64,000 nucleotides of DNA, taken from contig CATOGU010000031.1 in the NCBI GenBank assembly GCA_951799445.1, forward strand, positions 1 to 64,000. Direction: 5' to 3'. Shown piece after piece: positions 25,134 through 35,327 of this stretch; the first letter of the stretch is position 1; each line of letters opens with the position of its first letter. This DNA comes from Pseudisothecium myosuroides (lineage: Eukaryota > Streptophyta > Bryopsida > Hypnales > Lembophyllaceae). Made by a program: the position numbers and the translations under genes. The notes under the pieces are model-generated. The model did no database searches, had not been told where the DNA came from, and saw only the letters and a list, made by a program, of their open reading frames with translations.

Positions 25134-26768
25134 ATGTACCTCTTTAGCCATTGAGTGGATCAAGGGAAAAGCATTGTTCATTACCAAAGCTGACTACTTT
25201 CTTTGGTTTCCTCACATCTCTTTACAACTTGCAAGTGGACGGATACCAGGAGAGCTGCGGTCACAAATAGGTCCCTGGAGCATAAGTAATTCAATAATGC
25301 TTTGAAAAGCATGAAACCAATTGTAGTACATTTCGCATCCATTCTACTTTTTCTGAAAAATGAATTAAAAAATTGGTCTGTACAACTTTCGATTTAGAAA
25401 ATCAATTACACCATCACGGTCAAATGACATGGACCTATTTCATGACATGCACCTATTCAACGACATGGATTTTTATGACAAGGATCCTTTTAATTAAAAG
25501 GACCTATATCATTTCAAGGATCTTTTTTATTTCAAGCATCTTTTTTATGGTCGTCATTGTAATATGTGAACTAATCCGACTAAAATATTTATTCAAGTTC
25601 AATTCAAATTTATGGTACAAACTATTTCATTTCAATATTTTAAAAATTAATGAAAACCCTAAACCCTAAAACCACAAGGAAATAATATTTTTTCATACAA
25701 CATTGTTATCATTACATGAATATATTACATCGCATCTTTCCATGTAAACATGTTCAAGGTATGAAGGAATAATTTGTTTTATTGAAGATTTTAAACTTTA
25801 TAAAAAAATTCGACTTTCTCCAGAGAACTTTATCTTTGAAGCACCTAACAAAGTTTTTGGACAATAAATCAATATTCGAGAATTTGGTACAAATTCACAT
25901 TTTTAAAATTTGGATTTGGATTCGTCCTGAACCCTAAAACCCTGAACCTTAATTATTTTTTATAGCTTTTGAGTACGTAATCAAAAAATAATTATTGATT
26001 ATGTAATCTTTGTTGATTTATGGGTATGGTTACCTAAATATATCATTTAAAATTATAACGAAATTTATAAAGTTTTTTTAGATTGATGTATGAATACGGA
26101 ATTTTAAATCCTTACTATTGAATTATAAAGTATGGAGTTGTGAAATCCGTAGTTCAAGTGCAATTCAATAATCCTTGACGTGAAATTTGTCTTTTATGTC
26201 CTATTCACATAATCAGCATACAATCTCAACATTATAATTGTTTAATGATTAAAAATTTGATATTGAAAAGTTCAAGGTATTAAGGTTGTATGTTCAGCAA
26301 ATCCTCCTAGGTCATAGGTTGAAATTTTTGATTTAACATTCCAAATTAAAGACTTTTTGTAGGTAAAAATGAAAATGAATTTTTTTTTGAGGGAAATGTG
26401 TCAGGGGAGAAGTGACACTGGTGTAACTCCTTTGAGAAAAGGTGTGACAGTGTACCCGTAAATGCATTGCATTCTTGTAGCTACAACCTATAGGATTTGC
26501 TTACCACCATTGGATTTGTAGACCCCGAAAATGGGGGGACCCTGAATTCTGATACCAAGCTATACATGTATCCAAGCCCCTGCAAAAAAGATACCCAAAC
26601 TCTCCAATTGGGCTCTCCTACGAGGAACCTTGACATTTTTTGCGAACCCAACGCCCCTTTATTCATTTCACTCCCACGCAGGGAGGCATGGACGATACAA
26701 ACAAAACTCCACACTGGAAGAATTCTCACTGTCACAGTCCTTCAACACCCTAAACCCTAAAACCAAAG
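25134..26768. other. AT-rich intergenic DNA, no gene seen
   Basis: Open frames of 84-98 codons lack recognisable domains. Telomere-like words occur at 25655-25672, 25930-25945 and 26749-26763. On the minus strand near 26545-26555 the sequence TGGTATCAGA resembles the initiator-Met tRNA primer-binding site of plant LTR retrotransposons, but no LTR pair or retrotransposon gene was found. Confidence 0.5.
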
Positions 26769-28010
26769 TCACTTCAACGACCGCCACATGTTGGACAGCG
26801 GCGTGCCCTCCGCTGCAATCATGGCACGCTCCTGTAGCTCCTTTACCGTACGTCCTACAAAGGTGATGGCAAATTTATCCCTGATGGCCTGAAAATCATG
26901 TTTGCCAAACTGTTCGAGACCTTGGATCAAAGTCCTGTCGTCCTTCTCCGTGAATGGCAATCTTGGCTTCTTCTTTGCCTGTTTGCCCAATTGAGCAAAC
27001 ATGTCCTCAACAGTCTTAGCTCTCCCCTTGGTCGCTTTCACCTTGTCGGCTTCAGGCTTGGCCTTCCACGCCCCGGCCTCATTTGCTCCATCTGTCGGCA
27101 TATCCTTCTCCACAATCACGGTATCATCGCCGTCTTCCTCTTCCCGAGCCGGTCCCCCTGCAAACCTGAGCTTCTTGACGCAATCCTCCCCTCCTGCCTT
27201 CTTGGACGTGTACTCCGGAGAGGCAAACTCATGCCGTGACTGGGGCCGCTGATGCGATTGGGAGCTGGAAGGCAGCGATATCGACTCTGCGCGTTGTAGA
27301 ACCTTCTTTGCAACCGCATTCAAGCCTCCTCTCTTACTTGTCAATCCTACACGCACCATCTCATAGATTCTCTTCTGCTCTTCCAACACCCTGCGCAAGT
27401 TGGCGTGCTCCTCCCTCGCCTCCTGCAAGGCCCGGTCCAACTCCTCGAGCCCCGAGGTCCGACCTGCTCCCCTTGCCAAGGTGGTCATTCCCCCGCGTCC
27501 GGCAGCATTACACATCATCCGCTCCACTACGGACGGACCGAATAGCTCCCACACGATTCCTAGGAAGTCCGACAACAAAGACCTGGCCTGCTCGTCCCTT
27601 TCGCGGGTAGATCCATCCGCCTCGAGACTGAGCAATAGCCCCAACAAAATATCGACGTGGGGATCCAACTGCCCTTTCTGCAAGGGCAATTGGGAGAGGC
27701 CAGAGCCCCACAAATGAACCTCATCCAACGCGTGACCTCCGTCCACCAAATAGTTTCCCAGGTACTGCACCCACGTGATGGCCTCGGGCAGGTCAATGAA
27801 GCATTCACATTGCTCCACCATGTTGGTGAGCAAACGTGCGACACACATCTGAGCCAATCGCTGAACTCCCTCGGGAAGTTCCGGCTGGAAGTTGTTGTGC
27901 AAAGTGCGGACTACATCCGACCAGGACGAGTGACGGAGTAGGAACTCCCAATACCAGATCGCCATGAACTTGGAACCCGGGGCATCTCCTCCCATGGGAA
28001 AGGAATCCAT
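26769..28010 (-). CDS. Myb/SANT-domain coiled-coil protein (paralogue 1)
   Basis: A single open frame for 413 residues. The frame is open further upstream to 28298 (509 residues), but I chose the ATG at 28010: it lies in GCCATGG, and alignment with the paralogue at 30476-31768 begins just after it (YWEFLLRH against VWEYLLRY). Residues 1-180 form a helical, hydrophobic region including LPLQKGQLDPH and DFLGIVWELFG, both shared with the paralogue. A coiled coil follows at about 187-222 (LEELDRALQEAREEHANLRR), then a Ser/Gln- and Lys/Glu-rich linker. A Myb/SANT-type domain occupies about 347-397 (PRLPFTEKDDRTLIQGLEQF, then VGRTVKELQERA), with Phe at the first core aromatic position. Likely nuclear and DNA- or chromatin-binding; the target is unknown. 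The Myb assignment is by motif only and no family name is certain. Its paralogue lies 2.5 kb away on the same strand. Confidence 0.82.
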   Translation of the reverse strand: MDSFPMGGDAPGSKFMAIWYWEFLLRHSSWSDVVRTLHNNFQPELPEGVQRLAQMCVARLLTNMVEQCECFIDLPEAITWVQYLGNYLVDGGHALDEVHLWGSGLSQLPLQKGQLDPHVDILLGLLLSLEADGSTRERDEQARSLLSDFLGIVWELFGPSVVERMMCNAAGRGGMTTLARGAGRTSGLEELDRALQEAREEHANLRRVLEEQKRIYEMVRVGLTSKRGGLNAVAKKVLQRAESISLPSSSQSHQRPQSRHEFASPEYTSKKAGGEDCVKKLRFAGGPAREEEDGDDTVIVEKDMPTDGANEAGAWKAKPEADKVKATKGRAKTVEDMFAQLGKQAKKKPRLPFTEKDDRTLIQGLEQFGKHDFQAIRDKFAITFVGRTVKELQERAMIAAEGTPLSNMWRSLK

Positions 28011-28445
28011 GGCACAAAATCGACTCGAGCAGCTCCAAAATAAATTTGCAAAGTTCGAGAAATAGCTACGAGCACAGTCGGGAAAAAGGAGCAATTGCAT
28101 CGAAATGTCGAATGCCTGGTAATCATCAACGGAGCTCCACTTAGAGAGGGAGTTCGGTGCGGGGCAACTACCAGTTCCATTTGGGAGGTTTGCACCGGGT
28201 TGGTTTTCGGGGGTGTAACCGGAGTTCACGGAGTCAAAGTTTAGTTGCAATGGAAAAATCCAAAGATGGGAAACGACGGAAAAATTGACATACTCCAAAA
28301 TATTATTGAAAAGGATGGTTGGTCTATTTTTTTCAATCCTTGATCTCTAGAGTGATTTATGAGGTCATTTTTGGTCCCAAACCACGCAAAAATGTCCCTT
28401 CTAATGCGAACGACAAATTTCTCAAATATTTGTTTCTCCCGCATA
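28011..28445. other. Upstream region of Myb paralogue 1
   Basis: 5' flank of the minus-strand gene. The coding frame stays open to 28298, but that part has no counterpart in the paralogue, so it is probably 5' UTR, or an upstream exon if an intron is present. No clear promoter box was identified. Confidence 0.4.
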
Positions 28446-28530
28446 CAGTCAGGCCTCGATAAGTGTTACCTCAATGAGTGTTAAAACTCTGTATGTGTTA
28501 TGGAGACTTTCGCTCCCTTGAAATTAAGAC
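28446..28530 (+). mobile_element. Terminal repeat of a pogo/Tigger-like DNA transposon
   Basis: TA|CAGTCAGGCCTCGATAAGTG, followed by AATGAGTGTTAAAA, TATGTGTTATGGAGA and CTTTCGCTCCCTTGAAATT, has the layout of pogo/Tigger inverted termini: a CAGTC(A/G)..CCTCG start, internal repeated words and a CTCCCTTGAA-like end, next to a TA dinucleotide. The matching right terminus was not found, so the element is probably truncated. Confidence 0.45.
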
Positions 28531-28805
28531 TAGTCAGTGTTATGTGTTAAGCATTGCGCAATGTTGCGCTCCCGACTTTGTTAATTTTTCCTTGGTAAAT
28601 GATAAGTTTCCAAAAAAAGGCTTTTCGTAAGAGCCATCACTTGGGGGGAGATAATTTTGTGGTGAAGTAATAGTTTCTGGTTGCAAAGTGACTCTAGATG
28701 TCCATTTTAGAAACAAATGGATAGGTACATGTATTTTCAAGTTCGTAAACTAAAAGATCATACATATGTTTAAGCTCATAAAGTAAAAGATGAGTGTACT
28801 TTTAA

Positions 28806-29051
28806 GTTTTTACAAGCTTAAAAATAAAAGGCAAGTCGACAAATGGCCAAGATTATGAGAAGGGATTGAAGGCAGAGGTTGTAGGCTTTAAAGATGTAGG
28901 TAGTGCTCTCCAGAGTTTGGAGAAGTTTTTGGAGCATAGACCTAATGACACCATGTTATCTATTAGCATTATGGAAGCACTAGAAGAGGAGGTAGAATCT
29001 CAGCACAGTGATGACAGTGAAAAATGCACAGATGTTCCCTTCATCCAATGA
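28806..29051 (+). pseudogene. Candidate C-terminal remnant of a pogo/Tigger transposase
   Basis: A plus-strand frame, open well upstream of any ATG, encodes FKDVGSALQSLEKFLEHRP followed by an acidic Glu/Ser tail and a stop at 29049-29051. Short helical plus acidic tails of this type end CENP-B-like pogo/Tigger transposases. It lies 300-600 bp inside the terminal repeat at 28446, with the expected polarity. The catalytic DDE region is absent. Assignment rests on position and general character and is weak. Confidence 0.35.
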
Positions 29052-30475
29052 ATGAAATTCCCTGCCTCACATTTCCCTGTGAAGGCACATTCCTTGTGAA
29101 CATCGATTTGCTACATTTTTGTGTTTCGTGGGAGGGGAGTTTTAGTACAATACCTGCAGGGAATTCGAAAAACGTTCCTTGTGCTTTGGAAACCATGTAC
29201 TACCCATTTCGAAGCTTCTTATGGGAATTTGGCCGAAGAAAAGGGTTGCAACAAAAGCCCTATATCCTATTGTTGATTTCCAATTCTTGTTCCTGGATTT
29301 GGGATCCATTTCAATTGACATGAAGGAAGGAAGATGATGATAGGAGAGGAGAATAGAAAAAAATGATGGGTGTTATGTATGCTCATATTAGAACTCGAGT
29401 GTATTTTTATTTACTGTACAAATTTATTATGAACCCAAAACTACGATGATCCGGAGGATGTGAATGTCATATTGATGCTTCTTACAAAGCATTGGTGTTC
29501 GACATTGCATGTTCTTACCGGGATACGTTTTTTCTATTGTACGGATGAATAGACCACCCCAAACATTGATTTTCGATCATTTCATATTTCTTTCATTTCG
29601 CCACATGATTTCACTTGTTTTCCCTGAAACAGCTCTGGATAATTTCATCTTCTCTACGGAATATATTATCAATTTATCTCCATCGATTTTTTCCCTCCGA
29701 TAATGCCGAAGGAGTTTATATTTTATTCTGATTTGAAAATATGATAGAATAAAATGACAGGGTGGGACACATGTAGCCGAGGCGACCTCAACCCTAAACC
29801 ATTACTGGGAGAATGGCCGGGTGAGTGCCTCCCGCCCCACGTCTTTGTCCAGTGAGCGACGGAACCCATCCCGACCGCCCATCCAATCTAAACCCCCAAA
29901 AAAAATTTAATAATAAAACCCAAAAACCTTGACCCATCAACCCTGAGCCTCTTGAGCAAACCCTAAGGAAGACTGTAGCTACGCACCTGACGGCGCTCCG
30001 CTACAGGCCTAGACCCTACTCGCTCCGTTCCGTAGGGTTTAGGTTTCATCTATTTTCTGGATGAAGGAAGGGGCCACCCGACCATCCTTCCGGCAGTGGC
30101 GGTGAAGTCATCGTTGCTACGTTCTACCGGGTGCCCACTCCAATCACACCCGAGCCCAATCAGAGCTTCGTTCACGAAACCCACGACTCAAGGATTGCAA
30201 TCATTTCATGCAAGACAGTCTTAGGACAGCCATTACAATTTAACGGTTTATGAAAAGAAGACGTCACCTTCTCCGATCCAAACCACTTGAGGAACAATTA
30301 TGTCTGGTACGGGACCACAGAACGTCGATCCACAGCATTGTTATTAAAACCGTTTTTGTCCTCTCCCACGACCAACAGACGAGAGAGACCAATCACACGA
30401 GACGGTCCAAGGAAGCACAGCTGAAAACTATCACCAAGACTAGGCAACTAAAAAACTATGATCGAATCACGGCCT
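29052..30475. other. Intergenic DNA between the two Myb paralogues
   Basis: No gene recognised. 29760-30240 is more GC-rich. It contains a telomere-like word (29790) and a ~70-bp stretch at 29975-30044, beginning GTAGCTACGCACCTGACGG, that is a diverged copy of 21202-21260 and ends in TAGGGTTTAGGT. This suggests a dispersed repeat of unknown type. Confidence 0.5.
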
Positions 30476-31768
30476 TCAGTTGTATGACCCATGTGCCTTC
30501 TTCTGTTTTTCGAGGTTCTTGTTCCTATCTTTGAGTTGGGCAGGTGTCACTCCCCCGAGCAGTGTGGGATGTTGGTTTTTGATCTTCTTCCACCTAATGC
30601 TGCCATGACACCCATGCTGCGCGACCCCTTCCTGGATTGCTATGTCCATCTCATTTGTGAATATTCCTCTCACCTTCTTTTTCACTCCACCGGTGCCCGA
30701 TGCAGGCGCCCCGGTCTTCGCCTGTAAGCCCCTCCCTTTGGTGTCCGGCAAAGGAACATCCTCCGGAGACATAGTGCCACCCTCTCCCTCCTCCTCCTCT
30801 TCCTCGTCCTCATCATCAGACACGCTTCGGCAGCGCTTGGATGGATTCGGTTGTATCGGTGCCCGTTCAAATGGCTTCGCTGCCTTCAGTGGCAGCGGTG
30901 TGCACCCGCCCCAGGTTTTTTTCGGTGCCTTCTTTGTAAAATCGGAGAACCGACCTACCACGGAGTTGGGTTTGGAAAAGTACTGGACGAACGTCACCTG
31001 GGATTGGACTTGCGCAACTTCCATCCCCACTCGAAGAAAGGTGTGCTTCCCGCCTCGGAGCTCAACACCGTGTCCTTGTAGGGCATCCAAGGCATCCGTT
31101 TCTTCCTCGATCTGTCGCTTCAAGGCCCTGTTGTCGTCTCCCAGGGATTCGAAAGCTTTCAGCAGCTCCGCCATCCTCAACTCAGCTCTAGAGTCCTCCT
31201 CCGACATGTCAAGCCGCCCTCCCACACGCTCCACCGCACCACCTGCAGCGAGGACGGTCAACGCCAGACGCCCAAACATGGGCCAAACGATGCCACAAAA
31301 CTTGCCGAGCATGCGTTTCGCCCGTCGTCTCACGTCTTCGCTCTCTTCCCGTTTCTCCAATACTAGTAAGCCGCCCCTCAAAGCCGTGATGTGTGGTTGC
31401 AGGGCCTCCTTCTCCAAGGAAAGCTGCTTGGAGCCCGGCCCCCAGTGCGCCTGCTGGAGGTTGGCCGCCGCATCTCCCACCAACGAATCTTGGAAGCTGT
31501 CCAAGCAATGCAGGCTCCTCAATACCACCTCCCACTGATGTTCGTCACCCTCGGAAATGTTCTCCAGTTGATTCAAGTACTGCATTTGAACTAACCTATC
31601 GACGGAAACGGGGAAGCCTTCCTTGAAGGATTCTGGAATTCCATCCCTTGACCCGCCCAATCTGGTGTACCTCAAGAGATACTCCCAGACCCAACTATAA
31701 ACGAAGCTTCCCCCTATCTCCTCAAAATGGTCGCGAGGAGCAGGGCTCCCATCCGTTGCCATGCCCAC
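30476..31768 (-). CDS. Myb/SANT-domain coiled-coil protein with telobox-like end (paralogue 2)
   Basis: A single open frame of 430 residues starting at ATG 31768. Residues 20-185 are helical and align with the neighbouring paralogue (VWEYLLRY; KQLSLEKEALQPH; KFCGIVWPMFG). A coiled coil spans about 190-232. A basic, Pro-rich linker with an acidic run (DDEDEEEEEEGEG, 318-330) follows; KKAPKK (279-284) and KKKVR (363-367) could serve as nuclear localisation signals. The C-terminal Myb/SANT-like domain is at about 364-420: FTNEMDIAIQEGVAQHG, RWKKIKNQHP, then VTPAQLKDRNKNLEK. The end resembles the VDLKDKWRNL telobox that contacts TTTAGGG or TTAGGG in TRF/TRB/TRFL-type telomere proteins, but Asn stands where the telobox has Trp. 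Binding to telomere-like DNA is therefore only a hypothesis. Long frames on the plus strand are shadows of this GC-rich gene. Confidence 0.84.
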   Translation of the reverse strand: MGMATDGSPAPRDHFEEIGGSFVYSWVWEYLLRYTRLGGSRDGIPESFKEGFPVSVDRLVQMQYLNQLENISEGDEHQWEVVLRSLHCLDSFQDSLVGDAAANLQQAHWGPGSKQLSLEKEALQPHITALRGGLLVLEKREESEDVRRRAKRMLGKFCGIVWPMFGRLALTVLAAGGAVERVGGRLDMSEEDSRAELRMAELLKAFESLGDDNRALKRQIEEETDALDALQGHGVELRGGKHTFLRVGMEVAQVQSQVTFVQYFSKPNSVVGRFSDFTKKAPKKTWGGCTPLPLKAAKPFERAPIQPNPSKRCRSVSDDEDEEEEEEGEGGTMSPEDVPLPDTKGRGLQAKTGAPASGTGGVKKKVRGIFTNEMDIAIQEGVAQHGCHGSIRWKKIKNQHPTLLGGVTPAQLKDRNKNLEKQKKAHGSYN

Positions 31769-32150
31769 GGTCGTCGTGTTCGAACTGTGGTACTATGACA
31801 GCTGCACTCCCACCCGCAATTCGCAGAGACGCTATCAAAAATGATACCCACAGAAGAACGGGGACCGAGAAATGTCGTGGATACAATTGCCTCAAAATCG
31901 CCGACCGAACCGGATTCATCGCTGGAGTGAAGGGTCAGTTGACTCCTACACCACAAGTGCTTCGAGGTCACTGCAAGAGGTGGTTTGCTGCAGTCAAGGA
32001 TCGGCTTCCTCGCGCACTAGGAGTGGTTTGGGTTAGGGATAGGGTGACCTAAACACCGAAGTTCAACACCAGCTTCCTTGTCCACTGGCAGTGGTCCAAA
32101 ATCCCAGGAACTCGAATGCTCGATCCTAGGGACGGGCTCATGATTGGTGT
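31769..32150. promoter_or_regulatory. Upstream region of Myb paralogue 2
   Basis: 5' flank of the minus-strand gene. Relatively GC-rich, with a GGTTTGGGTTAGGGATAGGG stretch near 32027. Open frames on both strands lack recognisable domains. No TATA box could be fixed with confidence. Confidence 0.35.
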
Positions 32151-32542
32151 ATGATGCATGACTGGGTGGTAGAGGGAGTTCGTCTTCTTTTGTTTTTTCG
32201 GATGATTCCGCGCCAAAATATTATATCAAGGTTGGATGTTGTTGTCAATACGAAGATCGGATTACTCTTGGATAACGGTATTGAGGAAGAACTCGTGTCA
32301 AGGCATCTTCGATTTGCAGATGCAACACGGGCCACTCTTGGCCTTCTTGTTCGGAATATGCCGTCACAACAGACTCACCCTTACAGGTTGGTTTCCTTGA
32401 GATTGAAGGTCAAATTCTAGAGGTGCCAGTATATGAAAATTCTAAGTCGTCGAAACTAGATATCTCATCTTCTTCCAGTGACAGGGCCAACAAGAATTTC
32501 GAATCAAGGGAGCTGTGGACCTTGCTCAAAGCCCCTTTGTAA
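32151..32542 (+). pseudogene. Possible retropepsin-like retroelement fragment, frameshifted
   Basis: One plus-strand frame gives GLLLDNGIEEELVSRHL, reminiscent of the D(T/S)G..xxFIS active-site region of gypsy-type or retropepsin-like proteases, with Asn in place of Thr/Ser. It continues to HPYR and stops at 32420. A second frame continues the apparent coding as VGFLEIEGQILEVPVYE followed by a Ser-rich and charged tail, ending at 32542. The switch occurs near 32382. It could be a one-base frameshift in a dead element, or a splice junction, since TTACAG|GTTGG is an acceptable acceptor. No reverse transcriptase or integrase lies nearby. Confidence 0.3.
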
Positions 32543-32920
32543 TGTATTATTGTTTGTAAAAGTTGCTTGTTTCTGGACTTAAGTACTAGTTTCCATTTCC
32601 ATGTTACAGCATTGTACTTACAGTGATAAGCTTGAATTGAACTACTTCCCTTCACATTACCATTGTAGTCTAGATTAATCAAACATTGTGATTTAAAAGC
32701 CTTAGATGCTGGAAGTCTTCATTTTGAGTTGCAGTTCGGTGTCTAAATTGATTTAGGGTTAAAATTGGGGTTTCCTTGGCCCTAATTTGCTATTAGGGCT
32801 TCCACAGAACTTGAAATTTTCAAAAAAGCTTTACACAGTTCTCTTCCTTATTAGATTGGGATTCTAACCGTATACTAACATCGCCAAAAGCATACACACA
32901 CAAGAACTTATTTTCTCTAT

Positions 32921-32953
32921 GGGACGCCCCTGTAAAACCCTAAACCCTAAACC
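32921..32953. repeat. Interstitial telomere repeat with satellite junction motif
   Basis: GGGACGCCCCTGTAAAACCC followed by TAAACCCTAAACC. The first part is the same GGGACGCCCCTGTAA word that precedes the telomere-like DNA in each subtelomeric unit, here 18 kb away from the array. Confidence 0.85.
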
Positions 32954-33779
32954 AAATTCAAAACTATATAGGCTTGCAATCATCTATATTTTGCATGAAT
33001 TAAGTTGACTCGATTTTATAACAGTGATGGATAGAATATTGAATGGGTCATAATCTACATTTAGACTCCAATCTTTCTTTACTTGAAAATGGACTTACAT
33101 TGAATCTTTGAGGTTTTCTTTTGAGGTTCCAAGTGCCTTGACAAATTATATCCTTGGTTTTGATGCATGTTTAGGTACCTTGAGAGGTGAGTAGAGGAAA
33201 TCTATTATGAGTATCCTTTCAAGTTTGTTGATTGAACCGAGCCTTTAAATGTATACAAATTTTTAGCTGAAAGTCAATCATCATTTGTTGTCTAAGATTT
33301 CAGATTCATTACCAATGTTCACATAAGGGGGCATGACACATTCTATATCGTCTTACTATTTTTTGAAGTCGAGGGGTTTGAATAATTTTGAATCACACTT
33401 GACTTGGTATCTTATCATGAATTGGTTTATAGTTGCAAATTTTCAGGCATTCAATTTCAAGCTACTAGTAATGGGAATCTTTTGGGGGGAGTTTTGACCT
33501 CCAACAATCAAGTAAGGTGGCTGTAGATGGTGCATTACGTAGCTGCAAAAGTGGTTGTCATTCGAGTAGCCGAACTTGGTAAGTTTGGTTGTGGCACACA
33601 TTCTGAATAATTATGGGTTTCTTATATTTGATGCAAGAAAACCTCTTTTGTTTTTAGTTAGGGTAGGAGTATATCAAGACTCTAGTGCGTAGCTAATGTT
33701 TTCAAATGGTAGGTTAGTAGTTGTTCAACTTACTATCCAATGTGAGCTCCTGGGTCTCCCTGCTCAGTTTGGAATCTTC
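32954..33779. other. Intergenic or intronic DNA, nothing recognised
   Basis: AT-rich, no open frame of note. Could be the 5' part or introns of the candidate gene starting at 33780. Confidence 0.4.
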
Positions 33780-35327
33780 TTGTTAAATCCACGACAAAGC
33801 TGGCGTTTTATCCCGATCACTACGGACTTTTACTGCTGCGACCTTGGAGCTTGATAGTTTGTTTGAAGGTGCAGTAAAGAAGCAAGAAGCTCTTTTTGCT
33901 GCAACTAAGGAGCTTGAAGTCTTGAACGCACATGTAACAAAAGTGATATCTAGCAAATAAAGGTGATTTTAATAGTTGGGGTAGACCTTGTTATCATGGT
34001 CCATTCTGTTCTTGTTCAGTAATGTGGTTGTTTTCACAAATTAGTCTTTAAAATTCTAGTTTAGAGCTGCCGTGCGGTCGGTGTGTGGCTGACCACGCTG
34101 TTGTTTGTATCCAGCATTGTCCCTATTGATTCCCAACTTTCAAGTCTGTTTTGCATTGAAAGTCTGCTTTGTGAAAATAGGTGGTCAGACAGTTTAATCG
34201 TGTGATTCATTCTCGCAAAGTTGGACCAACATCTCTTTTTTGTGGATCAGGTACTTGAAACCTTGCATCGTGATGGAGAATTAAGATTATATCCCGTATC
34301 TTCTTGTGTACTTTCGGATTCTAGTCCTGATTGGAATAGCTCCTCATTACATTCATTTTTTGTTGTGTCGAATTGGATTACATACTCTCAATCCAATTTT
34401 TAGTCATTGGCCTGCAACTAAAGGATCTTAGAGAGTTCCATCTATCATTCAGCATGTTTCAAGGTGTATTAGAAATACTAGTTACTTCAGAAATAACAGG
34501 GTGCTGCTACATCGTGACTGTAACAACATGTGTCTGTTGAGAAATAAAACTTCAAGCAATTATGAAGGACCGCAGTGCCGAACAAGCACCCCCTTCTGTA
34601 GTGCATTTTCATGCGCTCCTTATCAGATTGATTTTGTTCCATTAGTGTGTTTTGGTATCTGCAGTCAAATGAGAAATATATGAAGCTGGATCAAGCAAGG
34701 TAGTTTTTGGAAATTTTATTTTGTTTGGTGGTGAGGGAATTGCTGCTTTGTGTTGTATGTCGGCGGTAGATCTGTATCTGTTCGCAACTCACTAGCACCT
34801 GTTGACACTACTGCAGACTTGTTCTCATGGAGCTATCACCTGCAGAGGAGGTCATTGTAACCACTGACCTTGAAACATTCACCTTTGATTAATATCTTTC
34901 ATACATTAGCATATCCTGTACACTTGGACTGAGATTCAGAAACAACCGGCACACTAGAAATGTGTGAATCTGTCTAGTTATAAAATGTGTCACTCTCCTT
35001 GCCTTGTGAGTTTTGTAGTTCAATTTGTCCTATTTTGATTTTCAATCATTCCTAATTTCTTCCAAGAGATGGACTACTTGCAGGGTGTTCCTCTACTTCC
35101 TTTTTTTGAAGATATTTGTCAATGAAGTCCGCGTACATGTCATTTTCATTTTTGCTTGTTACTAAATCTTGCCTTTTGGCAGACAAAATGGGTTTGATTT
35201 TGTGGAGAACAAGAATGCACCTTTAGGAAGAGGACTTCAATTTAGTGTAGTTCCCTTCAGCAAAAATATCATGTTTGGCATTGGAGGTATTGATTTATCC
35301 GCTTCATTGATTGGTACTTCTGACTAG
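33780..35327 (+). other. Unrecognised candidate split gene (several exon-like frames)
   Basis: Four plus-strand stretches look coding by composition. (1) 33780-33960: KKQEALFAATKELEVLNAHV, a short coiled coil ending in a stop. (2) 34251-34298: VLETLHRDGELRLYP, between CAG and GTATCT. (3) 34729-34860: VGGRSVSVRNSLAPVDTTA, ending SYHLQRRSL. (4) 35182-35327: NGFDFVENKNAPLGRGLQFS then FSKNIMFGIGG, after an acceptor-like TTTTGGCAG, ending in TAG. Stretches 3 and 4 have an alternating pattern as in beta-barrel or beta-sandwich proteins. I recognise no family. In-frame stops separate the pieces, so the locus may be a spliced gene or a decayed one. Confidence 0.35.

Noticed and set aside
30642..31538. 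298-codon plus-strand frame opposite Myb paralogue 2
   Set aside because: It is a shadow of the GC-rich coding strand; the minus frame has the domain structure and a paralogue.
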